From contig CM073321.1 in assembly GCA_037043015.1 (NCBI GenBank), positions 5,414,001 through 5,478,000 of the forward strand: a stretch of DNA of 64,000 nt, given 5' to 3'. Below, piece after piece: positions 1 through 11,116 of the stretch; the first letter of the stretch is position 1, and the number at the start of each line of letters is the position of its first letter. The DNA is from Bryum argenteum. Its lineage: Eukaryota > Streptophyta > Bryopsida > Bryales > Bryaceae. A program made the translations under genes and the position numbers. The notes under the pieces are model-generated. The model was not told where the DNA came from. It searched no databases and saw only the letters and a list, made by a program, of their open reading frames with translations.

Positions 1-1196
1 GAACTTGCCCGTGCTTGGTGTCTCGCCGGTCGCAGTTCCCGTATGAAACAAGCGTGCTTCGTATTACTTCGAGTCCGTTTTTGTCTTCGCCTCATACCAT
101 TTGACTGACCTTGGGACTATCCTTATTATGCACCCCAAGGACGTCAAAATTGACCGCATCCTCCACGATCATGCTAGTATTTACAATTTCCGGCTTGTGC
201 GAGAGTGATAAGCCTATAACTTCCTTCCTTTGGTTAAACCTGGCGCTACCGCAAGAGAGGTATACTTCGAATATTGCACTTGGTTTAATCTCTCATTTCA
301 ACATTACGTTCTCTTATTTCAAATTGCTTATTGCAGACCCATAATTTTACCATCAAGGTCTATGCTCGTAAGGACTTCGTGAAGATGTTCAATATACGAC
401 AAGTGGCGCAAGCATACGCAGGAGTCGCGATCATACCTGACGACGATGACATGGTCAGTAACTTTGCTGACGCAAGTTCCATTACCTACCGCACTAAAGG
501 GAAGCCGTGGCGCGGTTCACGTGAGAAGGATCCATCGTTTTTGCAGTGCTTTGTGGATTGCCTCACGGACGATGGGGGAATCGTGTTTGACTTCAGCGCT
601 AGTAGCGGTAAAACTTCAAGTTCCCATTTATAAGCAGTTTGCAAATTTCAAGTTCGGTACTCATGTGGATTTCCTAATCTGCAGGTGCTTCAATCATCGC
701 ATGTGCACGCTCCAATCGTCACCTCATTGCTTTTGAGGCAGATGAGGAAATTTTTGATGGGCTCTTGGCCACCTTCAAACACCCTAAACCGTTGGAAGAA
801 GAAAGTGGGGAATCAGCCTCTGGTGACGATTACAACTCCGATGAACCGTATCCAAAGAAGCCTCGCAATTATATTGGTGTGTAGTCAATTCAATTCAATG
901 ACTTTTTGTGATTTCAAAGTCCGTACTACATTCATAGCATTGACTGGTTATGATTATTTATATATGCAAGCATCTCAAGACACTTGACCCGAAACGCTCA
1001 TCTCATCAATAGCCCACCTCCCACACTTGTTCTATCCTCTTATGCGGAGCATGTTGCTCGGGCCTTCGTCGCGGCTCCAACTCCTCCTGTACCGAATTCT
1101 TCACGCCAACGCTTTAGAGCTGGTGTGCTTAGGTACATTGACTTAGAGGCAGATCAGTGTGACCATCATTTTAATGGTGCTTCACCTTCATCGTAG
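1..1196 (+). pseudogene. Beta-class DNA methyltransferase-like gene, 3' part (5' end outside window)
   Basis: Four exons can be read: about 62-196, 337-607, 685-880 and 971-1196, with GT-AG introns in consistent phase. The first reads ...FASYHLTDLGTILIMHP. The joint at 607/685 restores DFSASSGASIIACARSN, followed by RHLIAFEADEEIF. This has the shape of the C-terminal motif I block of beta-class (CcrM/HinfI-type) methyltransferases (xxDPFxGSGTTxxAAxxxxRxxIGIExDxxY), preceded by a helix like the one after HPTQKP. The canonical DPFAGSGT is degenerate, and no DPPY motif is seen because the upstream part lies outside or is unreadable; a stop occurs upstream near base 46. The last exon is Pro/Ser rich and ends in ASPSS. 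It is a relative of the genes at 2239-3643 and 18149-22469. Function is inferred only from motif layout; catalysis is doubtful. Confidence 0.5.
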
Positions 1197-2238
1197 TGTG
1201 TTTATTTTTTTACTATTTCAGAGATGACTATTTAGGGCCAACTCTCATGAGTTGACTTACCCTACAACTCATTACTTTCATATGATTTACATTATTTTAC
1301 ATATATGTGTGTTTGCCAGTACGGAAACCTTCAACCCTATTGAACAATTTCAATGTCCAATTCTGTACTCGATCTATATGTTGGGTGTACTTGTCACATC
1401 CCACTATTTCAAATGACATTTAAAATTCTAAAACGTATACAAGTTCTTATAGGTCACTGCTACTCTATATTTGTCAATGTCTATAAGAGCTTCTAGTTTT
1501 TTCCTATTAGCTCAGGATAGCTGCCTTGTGCACAAAGCGATGCTCAAACGAGCCCGATGGGGATCGAACCCGGACCTCCGCTATGCCATCATTATGTCTA
1601 AACCGACCACTACATTTAGATTAAACCATGAGACAGTTTCTATTACTGAAAATTGAATTATATATCTTATTGCCATTTATATTTTTTCCTTTATCAGTAT
1701 TGTTTCACAACATGCGCAGTATTCCTCGCCGGGCTCGTGTGAGCAACGCGTTACATAAGAGACAACTATCCAAGGATGTAGTATAGATCTCTACGGTTCT
1801 TTGCTTTCGTTGAATTTTTGTTGTATTTTCATGATGACGTCAGCCCTACTTTATCTCTAAACCCTAAACCCAAAAACAATTTTTAGAATTACCTAAAACA
1901 TATGTTCAATTTAACCTTTAAATAGTCATGCCTCCAATTTACACGTTCAACAATATGATGACATCAGCTCTACTTTCAATATATTCACATAAAATCTTCA
2001 AGACAATACAAATGAAATATTTTTGCGAGGTGGGACCCACATTTAAAGAAGACCCAGCACCACGGAATTAGGGACCCTAAAGCCTAAAAATAGACATTTA
2101 AAAACAGTACAGTACAAAATTAAGTGGTAATAGGGTACTTTACTTTGAAAAAAAATTGTTATAAAATAGTCAAAATTGTCCCGTCACCGCTCTACGCTCA
2201 CCGCTCACCACTCTACGCTCTACGCTCACGCCTCTACG
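1197..2238. other. Intergenic AT-rich spacer
   Basis: No gene is supported. It holds a tRNA-like stretch (separate entry), a short telomere-like run (AACCCTAAACCC) near 1858, and a pyrimidine-rich tandem stretch made of CGCTCACC/CGCTCTA words at about 2180-2236. That stretch abuts the 5' break of the methylase-like copy at 2239. Confidence 0.6.
1540..1635 (-). repeat. tRNA-like sequence, possible tRNA-derived SINE fragment
   Basis: On the minus strand there is a good pol III B box (GGTTCGATCCC) followed by CATCGGGC, with an upstream TAGTGGTCGG resembling an A-box region. The T-stem and acceptor stem do not pair cleanly, so this is not a functional tRNA. A decayed tRNA pseudogene or the head of a tRNA-derived SINE fits best. 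No tail or target duplication was found. Confidence 0.35.
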
Positions 2239-3643
2239 TTCCCCGGAGCCCGTGCGTCTTCTCTTCATGATTAGGGAAGATGTAAAACTCGCGAGATTGC
2301 CAGAGACCGAGTACCGCACTCCAAAGCACACGCTTTACGAGAAGCCGCGGAAGTACAACGTGTCTCGGTATCACATGTACCCGATCGAGTTGAGGATGGA
2401 TTTTTATTTGCAGGTCATCCAACTTTTTTGCTAGGAGCGAGAGAATATTTTTCTTGTCTACGCCGGCGGAAAAGCAGTCTACGCAAGCGTGGTAAGCTTC
2501 CTTACAATTTAGCTCCACTCGAGCTAAACTGACGTACTCAATTTGCTCTTATATTTTTCCCTACAGTTTAGCTCGAGTCAAGCTAAACTGTATTGCAGTT
2601 TAGCTCGACTCGAGCTAAACTGTATAGCAGTTTAGCTCGACTCGACTCGAGCTAAACTGTCATACCCATATGGACCTTACAGTTTAGCTCGACTTGAGCT
2701 AAAGTGTCATGCTTGTTTTCCAACCATGTTCGCTCCAGCTTCAAATTTATTTGTTGTCTAAGCTACAATGTTTTTTTGTAGATGTTGTCTCTCGATGCCT
2801 ACCCCATATTCGATGCCGAAGATAAAGAGGACATCGACCAAGCGTTCATCGATGGGCTTACTCTTGATCCCACTGACTTCTCTCTAAACGGCTATTTAGT
2901 CGCCAAAGTCGAGTTTTCGGAGGTCGGGGCCATGCTCTTGAAGGGCAAGCGCAAAGCTGTTGCGTCCTTGGATGATGAGGCCCTAGACAATGAGGCAGAC
3001 GTCCCCGACCGTGATGATTCTGGGTCAAGCGGAAGGCAACTTCGCGGTGAAGGCAGCACTTACAGCCTTGGTTCCGTTGGAGATGACGATGAGCAAGACA
3101 TGGAGTTGGACACAACCCCTCGGACGCCGCAGGAGTCGCGTACCGCTCCTGGGCGAGGAGGCGGCAGGGGGAGTGCAAAGCGGAAACATAATCCCCTGTC
3201 GAGGGACTCACCCTCAAGTAGGTTCAAGGCTGAGGAGAGTGTGGAATTTGCAGCACTACAACGTAAATTCGAGGAGGAGACGACACACTAGAGGAAATTG
3301 GAATAGCTCCTTGCGCAGCAGCAAATTGCGCAGAAGGAACGCGATAGGATGGACCAGGAACGCGATAAGATGGACCAGGAACGCCATGCCCAAATGATGG
3401 AGATGATGCGGGTTTTATCTTCCGGCAAGCCATTAACTTCCGTTCAAACAATGGCAATCACTACTGCTTAGAGTGGTGATGCAAGTGCTCCACATGCTGG
3501 TCCTACTACTTCGCAACCACTTACGTCCTCGCCGCCTCCAACTGCCAAGCCTTCCGCGCCTGCGCCTTCCTCTCCTGCGCCGGAATTACGACCTGAGGGT
3601 GACGCAGAAGAAGAATCTACAAGTCCTCCTTCATCTTAGATTT
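2239..3643 (+). pseudogene. Truncated methyltransferase-like gene copy (inverted partner of 18149-19505)
   Basis: The first exon (about 2239-2491) encodes the region RLLFMIREDVKLARL ... YHMYPIELRMDFYLQVIQLF ... LVYAGGKAVYASV. The second exon (2782-3643) opens with MLSLDAYPIFDAEDKEDID, then an acidic, Ser-rich stretch, a basic KRKHNPLSR patch and a Gln/Glu/Arg coiled coil (QQQIAQKERDRMDQERDKMDQ) ending in a Pro/Ser tail. The intron 2492-2781 is GTAAGC...TTTTTGTAG. It aligns residue for residue with the minus-strand gene at 18149-22469, but starts abruptly at 2239 and contains a few in-frame stops, so it is a 5'-truncated pseudogene. It retains a longer C-terminus than the minus-strand copy, which shows how the intact protein probably ended. 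Confidence 0.7.
2505..2706. repeat. Palindrome cluster A (5 copies, intronic)
   Basis: Five copies of a palindrome with 13-bp arms CAGTTTAGCTCGA around a single G/C: 2505-2531, 2564-2590, 2596-2622, 2628-2659 (expanded centre with an extra CGACT) and 2680-2706. All lie inside the intron 2492-2781. Spacers between them are unrelated in sequence, so the palindrome itself is the conserved unit. Confidence 0.9.
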
Positions 3644-3740
3644 TGGATTGAGTGTATACTATTTAAGCTGTAAATGCCGGAAAACACATATACATGTGAA
3701 ATTTTGTATCTAACTCTAAGACATTTTTTTGTAATTAATA

Positions 3741-3769
3741 CACTACAAGAAAACCAGCCCAATGTGACT
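3741..3769 (+). repeat. Left terminal inverted repeat of the CACTA element
   Basis: CACTACAAGAAAACCAGCCC followed by AATGTGACT; pairs with 16034-16062 with one mismatch. The ATA just before it is repeated after 16062. Confidence 0.95.
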
Positions 3770-4673
3770 ACGTTTTATGACCACAGTAGGGCATAAACCA
3801 AAATCTGAGTAGCACTGTTTCTAGTCATTTTGGCTTAGTCGCTTCGGACAATCTGACTAGGGGTCATATCGGACACTTCTTGTTCCCAATACCGCGTTCC
3901 CACAGTGTTTTGGGACCTCAAAACAGGACCTGCAGTGGGACTTGGGACGATGTGACTCTATACAGTCATATCAGTATGATTACACGTAGTCATCTTTATG
4001 AAAATATTAATTAAATTACTGACTATTTCTAGTGAGGTATTAGTCAAGATAATGCCAGTTTCATCAGTACGCATAGTAGTGAGATGGTGACTAAATTTAG
4101 TCGTTCATTGGGTTGGGAGAACGTGACTGATTGAAGTCACATCTATTTGACAACCCCTAGTCACTAATAATCAAATAGCTTCGGAATGCTATGACTATTT
4201 TTTGTGAGATACTAGTGCTCAAATCAACGGTTTTATCACTTCGCATAGTGATGTGATGGTGACTGCATTAAGTCATACATAGACACGACCTCTGTACAGC
4301 CACATCGAAATGACTATACATAGTCTCCATGCTGAAATCTTTCAATGGACATGACTAATTGTAGTGAGGTGTCTTTAGAATAAAGTAGTGGTTTGATCAC
4401 TACGTATAGTAATTTATCAGAAGCATCTGACTAGAACTTGACTGTCCGTAGTCTAATGCAAACGTATGCCATGGAGTCAATTCTGCCATTCTTACTGTGT
4501 GTAGTCATAGATTTCAGTTTTAGATTAGGGTGATGTTGTGATCTGCTGACTATTACAAGTCAGCCATGCTCTTCTGAGCACTGCGTCAGGCCAAGCAAGT
4601 GATTTTTACACATTCAATTGAAAGAGGGAATTCGTGTTCAAACAGGATGCACTCCAACTGGAACTTGGTCAGC
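3770..4673. repeat. Left subterminal repeat region of the CACTA element
   Basis: No coding sequence. Dense short words TGACTA / TAGTCA and ATGACTANNNNTAGTCAT-like pairs occur in both orientations. In this family such motifs are the binding sites of the TNPA-type protein. Confidence 0.75.
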
Positions 4674-7600
4674 CTAAATTGCTTGAGAGAAGGACAGATC
4701 AATGTCCATGAACTCTGTGGGCCACAGTACAAAGTGCCCTATTGCTTGTCCTACCAAGGTCACAGGAGGATCATCTAGATCTACCGGAGCAAATAAACTG
4801 TAGTCGTCATCTAGGCTTTTCACCACTTCTACGTATTAATCGTTCCTACAAATATGGTTTTCCCGTGAAGAGAAGCCCCAGCTACATTCTGCACTTTCCC
4901 GATTGCGACAACCTTATCCTCCTCCCCGTCTTCAAGTCCCTTGAGTCTCACAGGGTCACCCTTCTTGAACTCTGTGTCCTCCCTTTCCTATACAACCTAT
5001 ATTAAAAAATATGCACAGAATACAAAGATCAGTTGGGACTAAATTCGGAGCCTTGATACACAGATGTACTGCTCCAAGGCTCGTGGCACTTATTAAAATT
5101 CTATGTCTGTGAGGAGTCACATATGTTAACGTTATTACTAATCTCAGTCACGTGTTCTAATTCTATGACTGTCTCTAGTTAAGAATGGTCAGTCGATTCA
5201 TGGAAATGACTACAAACAGTCACGAACTTGGCATACTGAATTTATACAGAACTAAGACACAACATTCCACAATGTAGCTAATGGCACTTACAGCTGAGCT
5301 CATCGGTGCGTTCACGTTTTTCTTCAGTCTCACAGGGTCATCCTTCTTCAACTCGGGTCCGAGAGGTTTCTTGTACAACCCGTAAAAGTAAAAAGAAAAA
5401 AACAAAAAACGAGGATCGGTTGGGATCGGATTGGAGCTTTTAGAAATAAAAGTGTGATAATATGAGGTTTACTACACATACATGTTCACTTACCAATGCG
5501 TTCATGTTTCTCTTCCTCTTCCCTTTCGCTCACTGCTCTCTCAATGTTGCCTTCCTTGTTTTTTCCAGCTTTCTCCTTGCTCCCGGACCGCATTTGCTTC
5601 TTTTTTTCATTCCGGTCTTTCTTCAGCTTCAGAACCTCTGTCTTACGCATTTTCTTCTGGGTGCTAGTGTCCTCCTTTGCATGTTTTGAATACCGCAAAT
5701 TTCGAGTCGTGTACACAACTTGGGCACGTTCTTCTCCCCCTGCCACAGTTGGTGCACTGCAATCTGGAGTGCCTCCTGCGGGGTTTTCCAAAGTTCCTGC
5801 TGTCTGTGAGTCCTTCACGTCACCTACTGCAGGAATCTCCACTGCCTTACCCGCATTCTCGCAGCCGCACCACGCCCCTCCTTCCTGCAATCCCAATTAA
5901 GTACAGAGGCAATATGTCAATAGGGATCCTCTCAGTCATTGCTTTTACTCATGAGCAGCGTTTGTGGTTCCGTTTAACAATGCCACACCTTCTTGACCAT
6001 TCTAGTCACTTGTTCAAATGCTATGACTGTCAGTGGTAAGAGGTTCTAAATTGGGGACTGTAAGGAGTTACATATTCTAACTTTATTACTAATAAATAAC
6101 AATCACATACTCTACGTTCATGACTGCATCTAGTCAAGCTTGGTCAGTTGTTCTACATCAATGACTACAATCAGTCACGAAAGCCTTGGCATATTGAATG
6201 TTGCAAGAACCATATTTGTACAACACATCAAAATCATATTTGTACCTGTACTGCTAGAATACTTTCGTGATCATCATCTGCCTTTCGTGAAGTGTCGGTG
6301 CCGGTGGCATCTGAGCTGGATCTGCTTTTCTCAGTTGCTGCCTTCGTGGGGGTGACAACGGGAATTTGCAGGTGCTGCATGATGCGTTCAAGGTTCTTCT
6401 CAATGGATTTCCGCCAATCACTATCGTGCTGTGGTTGTGCATTAGACACATGGCTACTCGGTGAGGTTTCCTTTCCCGGAATGAGTCTTCGAGGGGCATG
6501 TTTGACCCGTACAAGCTCCCTTTCAATTTCACCCCTAGTTGGGCTTCTCTCGAGCTCAATGGCCTGCACAAGAGATGCTACGTTCACTGGTTAGTGGTAC
6601 ATGATTAGTGCCAAATGATGAGGCTTCTCTCACAATTAGACACACAGTCAACACACAGTCGCGGGCTGAGGAATAAGCTGCTGCGGTCAACTGTCCTCGA
6701 AATGGGATGGGTTAACTTGGGTCAAACATCTCTATGTCTAAACAGAGTCACGAATTTGGACAAGATGACTGAAAATAAGCACAACCTCGGTTTCGATGAC
6801 TACAGTCACAAATTTGATTCAGATGACTTAGAACAAGCAGAAACTCGGTTTTGATGACTCCACCTAGTCATTTTGGAGCTTAGTTTGCGCAATGGCACAG
6901 TTATACAGCCTCTGAGATCAAGAGCTCTAATGGACTTTTGACGTAATTTAATCAGAATAAATGCAAGTGTCTCCAAATACCAGTGATCATCTGACTTTGC
7001 TGGCGGTCTAGAAAGCGTTGAATGCTTGTGATGAATGACATAAAAACATAGAATGAAAACTTACCAAGTTAGCTCGAACATATTCTTCGTTGCGCCCGGT
7101 TGAAGACGGCTTCCTCACTTGCGCACGCCTGTATCGCAGCTTCTTTGCTTCACGCTGTTTTTTCTCCTCCAAGATGAGTTCTGACAACTTTACCCAATGG
7201 TCATGCCGAATGTGCTTTGGCTTCTCCTTCCCTTCTTGCATTCTTTTCTTCAACTGGTATCTCTTCACCTTCAACTGGCCCTTCAAAATGCTATGGAAAG
7301 CCTCCTCTGTCACCTTGCCAAGGCCCCCATGGTACTCAAAAGTGTTGTCCACTCGTTCCTTGACAGCGAGCAACATAGAAGTGCTGAGATTCTTGTAGTT
7401 GTCTTCGCTGAAATCTATATCCTGCGCATGACCTCGAAGACAAGTTAGCCACAACGATCTATTTTGTCCTTGCGGACGTCCTCTGAGATCCACCTCAATA
7501 AGGTGTTTTCTGGGCCCTCCGTATGCCAGGCTGTGACTTCCTGAGCTTGTTGTTGCTTCAAAGCAACCCGTCGTCTAGACTTCTGGTCTCTGCAATATGA

Positions 7601-10080
7601 AGGTTGACCAAAGCTCTCAGTCATCTCTGATGGAGAATATGTAGAGGAGTTTGCCCGGGGCTCCTGCAACTCCATTGCTCGCCTCCATTGCAATAGTTGC
7701 AGGTGTCTTTCTGCAATTTCAAAGTCCAAGCTACTAATGGACCCATGCCGATGAACGGCTAAAGGCTGGCCACGCAAAGGAGGTGTGTTGCCTCCCGTTT
7801 CAGGATGAAGATCGGGTGCAACATCATCGCAGAAATCAAAGGCCTCCCCTAATAGTGAATCCTCTGACATCTTCGGACGTTTTCTTTGTTGAGGTGGAGT
7901 GATTAGCTGCGGGAAACGGCTTGTTGACTTGGGTTTGGGAATTCCAGAACTTCTTGGGCCTCGCTTGCGCACCTCCCACTGTGATGGCTCTGTTGTCGGT
8001 GCTCTACCCTGCATAATGCGTTCAGCAGTAATCACGGTTAACGTTAAGGTTAATCATTGTTGCAGTGCATGTCACTAGGACCAATCACAAATCCAAAACA
8101 TATATGGAGTTTGATAGTCATCTATTCAGTCATACATCTTGAGCATGATACGGGTTTAGTAGTCAGAATTCTCATTCATGTGATTAGTAGTCACTAGACC
8201 TTAGAAACATGACTAAAATTTCAAAGCAAGCAAATACAAAATCCATGCCACACAATCAAACACCCACCATGACTGCAGTTTCAAGGAAGCAAACACATAT
8301 GCAGTTTCAAGGAAGCAAACACATCTGCAGTTTTAAGGAAGTAAACAGAAACTCCTACGCGCAGAATCAGAATGAAGCAAACATGCTGCTCAACTGAAGC
8401 TAACTCACCTAGGTTTCAACCATGACTACATTTCGAGATGGTCAACACTCACGAACAGGGCTACGTTCCAGAAAAATGAATCATCTACACTAAGAACAAC
8501 AAGATGGCACGCAACAAGAACTGGAAGCAAAAACAAACATCAGTCTAACATGAAACCTGCCATCCGTAATCACTTCAACACTCCTTGCTGGGAAACATGA
8601 GCAAGCAATCACTCCAATCTATACATGAAGCGAATTGAGGGAATCCATGCCAACTACTGAAAAAACAGTCATGTAATTTCAAGCCCCAGAAGATAATACT
8701 CACAAATCAGTCATATATCTTGAGCATGAAATCAGTCATATACCTTGAGCACGGAAATCAATCATACACATTGAGCATCAAATCAGTCATATATCTTGAG
8801 CAACGAAGATAATACTCACAAATCAGTCATATATCTTGAGCATGACCAACATCAGCTTGACATCCTCGGCACGATATAATCAGTGTCCTCGAAAATTTCT
8901 GGAGCTCTAACGGCAGCCTCCTGGAAGCTAACTCACCTCAAATCAGAGTCCAGGCAGTGGTAGTTTTCTACAGGTAGTGAGCTGATCGATATCTCCACTT
9001 TGATTAATCAATCATCGATCAGTCCTCGAAAACAGTCCATACTGCATATTTTGAACTTGTCGGTACGAGATGGGTGGATGAGCGTTCCACAAAAATGAAT
9101 CACGAACAATAGGATTGAAAAACCAACATCAGACTGACATCCTCTCTAGATACAATCAGTGTCCTCGAAAATTTGCGTGCATGACTACAAGTAGTCACAA
9201 AGCCTGGGAGTATGACTACAATTTGAAGGCAACCATGACGATGTGGCAATGCAATTTCAAGCATAATGAAGTAAACATGCTACTTAAATGCTGTCTCGAA
9301 GTTCCAACTATGACTACAGTACCAGACTTGCTCGTGAGAACTGATGTAACTCACCTGAGAGTTTTGCGATTCTTGCTGGGCCTTCTGCACTCCTACAGGC
9401 AAAACCTCCTGATCGTCGCCATAGCCAGGCTCCTCATCGCTCTCCGTTTTCTCCTCTTCGTTGTGCCACTCTTCGGAGCTGCTCGCAGGTTTCTTGGAAT
9501 CCGTGCACTTCTTCCTACGCTTGCGTGACGTCCTTCCAAGCTTTGGTGGCGGTTGTTTGAGGCGCGCACTCCTACGCACAAGTTCACCACCCTCGCGGCA
9601 GTCGTCTCTATAGTTCAACCAATAGGGTATTGTGATGCTCAGCCTTCTGCAGATCGAGAGTAAGAGGTAGCTAGGGTTTCACTAGGGTTTGTACCCGTTT
9701 TGGAGGCTGCTGGCGCCGGCGCTGCGATCGTGGATCGACGTCGCCGCAGTGTTCCCCGCTCCTCCCCCTGCTTCGGCGCTGCTAGGAGCCCTCGCGGTAT
9801 TCCCCTCTCCTCCCGCCGCTTCGGTGGTTGTGTTCACGAAAACAGATGCTGCGAGAATTGGGACTCCGAGCTCTTGTAGCTTGAGAGAGTTTAATCGTAT
9901 ATTATCCTGCCGCAGCCTCTCGTACTCTGGTACTGTAGCGTCCTCGTCCCTCGCCGATCCTTCCTCAACTTCCTCAGATCCGTCGGATTGCGTCTCGGAT
10001 TGCGTATCGCCTGCAGAGGTTTCGAAGGTTTCGGAGTCGGTCGCCGAAGGCGCTTCATCGGCGTACGTGGGCGTTGCCAT
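4674..10080 (-). CDS. TNPA-like (plant Transposase_24/Ptta type) accessory transposase gene
   Basis: Minus-strand multi-exon gene. Exons read: 9695-10080 (ATG at 10080; MATPTYADEAPSATDSE, acidic then Ala/Gly rich), 9355-9646 (IPYWLNYRDDC, then VRRSARLKQPPPK and a basic RKRRKK patch), about 7443-8008, 7065 to about 7431 (DIDFSEDNYKNLS ... HIRHDHWVKLSELIL ... basic), 6246-6563 (AIELERSPTRGEIERELV), 5494-5884 (Lys/Glu-rich coiled coil), about 5290-5380 and 4674-5005. The last encodes FKKGDPVRLKGLEDG ... KVVAIGKVQNVAGASLHGK and ends FMDIDLSFSQAI. The HWVKL and GDPVRLK..VAIGKV blocks match the organisation of plant Transposase_24 proteins, which bind subterminal repeats. A frame change is apparent near the 3' end (about 4830). 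The 5290-5380 exon looks like a duplicate of the 3' exon start. Confidence 0.75.
8009..9354 (-). other. Long intron of the TNPA-like gene carrying CACTA motif repeats
   Basis: Between two exons with good splice sites (donor GTGAGT at 9354, acceptor CAG at 8009). It contains several approximate repeats of the type AATCAGTCATATATCTTGAGC (8700-8850) and CAAGGAAGCAAACACAT (8280-8340), plus TGACTA words like those at the element ends. No coding sequence seen. Confidence 0.55.
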
Positions 10081-11116
10081 CGCGAGAGGGAGCAACAGCA
10101 GTAATGCATGGGAGGAAATCCAGCGCCCTTGCAATCGCCATTTTGAAAAAATTGGGTACGATCCGCCGCCACCGTGAACTTCAAAACTTAATGCAAGGCT
10201 GGTAGCACCACTATGCTGAAACGAGCGCCAAAGCCATAAACTGCATTAATTTTAGGGCTCTGTAAAGTGGTAGGGTCGCAAATGTCATCCATTCTACTGA
10301 GACGGAGTTGTATGTGACTGAAGACAGTCACAACCGGAACACCTTACATCTGAGAGCAACAATGACTGCCTCCAGTGAGAAAATGGATTCGTTTCTCAGG
10401 AACTGGATTTGAAGAATCCTTTGATTGTGATCCCCGGTCAATTTACAAAGATTGTACTTGATTGCAGAGATTGCTTGTACGGTTTCATTGAGTCGAAATC
10501 CTTGAATACATATCGAGATCAATAGTTAGCTCTTTGGTGCATGTGCTTGTAGGCAGTCACAAAGCATATCAACCTGCATGCTAGATTCAAGTGTGAGTCT
10601 ATTTTAATTCAGGTACTGTGATGCCATTGTTGTAGTGTTGAGACTGTACGTCTGTACTATCACGATTGCCTGTAGGTTTCAGATATCCTTTGAATGGTAG
10701 AGAAGAGTATACAACAAGGTGCACATAAACTGCATTAGAATTTCAGCAGCGACCATTCTGGCGTGATTAAGGTAGTTTCTTCTCTTGTTTCTAGTGTTCC
10801 TAATGTAATTTCTTCTTGCGTTTACTTGATTTACCAAGTTAGTTTTGTTTGTCAATTAAGGTGCTCGGTAATGGCTGAAGTTTCAGCATGGGCATCTTTG
10901 ATGAAGTGCGCGAAGTGATCCACTGAGAAAAAGTACTTACACTAAAAACTGATGTTTTTTTCAATTTGTTACATGTGCCTTTACATGCAATTCCGGGTTT
11001 CTATGGTACCTTCTCTTGTGATAGTTAATATTAGCTTTGAAAGTATTTGATCCGTTTCAAATTGAATGATTCGGTTTCGAGTTTTTCTCTTTGAATTTGT
11101 CCTCTTCAATCAGTGG
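10081..11116. promoter_or_regulatory. Divergent intergenic region between the two CACTA genes
   Basis: About 1 kb separates the TNPA-like start (10080, minus) from the first transposase exon (11117, plus). No gene is seen. TGACT/AGTCA words recur at 10310-10370, 10545-10560 and elsewhere. The position implies that the promoters of both genes lie here; no specific promoter element is convincing. Confidence 0.5.

Noticed and set aside
1540-1635. Functional tRNA gene
   Set aside because: Only the B box is convincing; the T and acceptor stems do not pair and no anticodon arm is clear.
9689-10177. Plus-strand gene at the CACTA midpoint
   Set aside because: Shadow of the TNPA-like first exon on the opposite strand.
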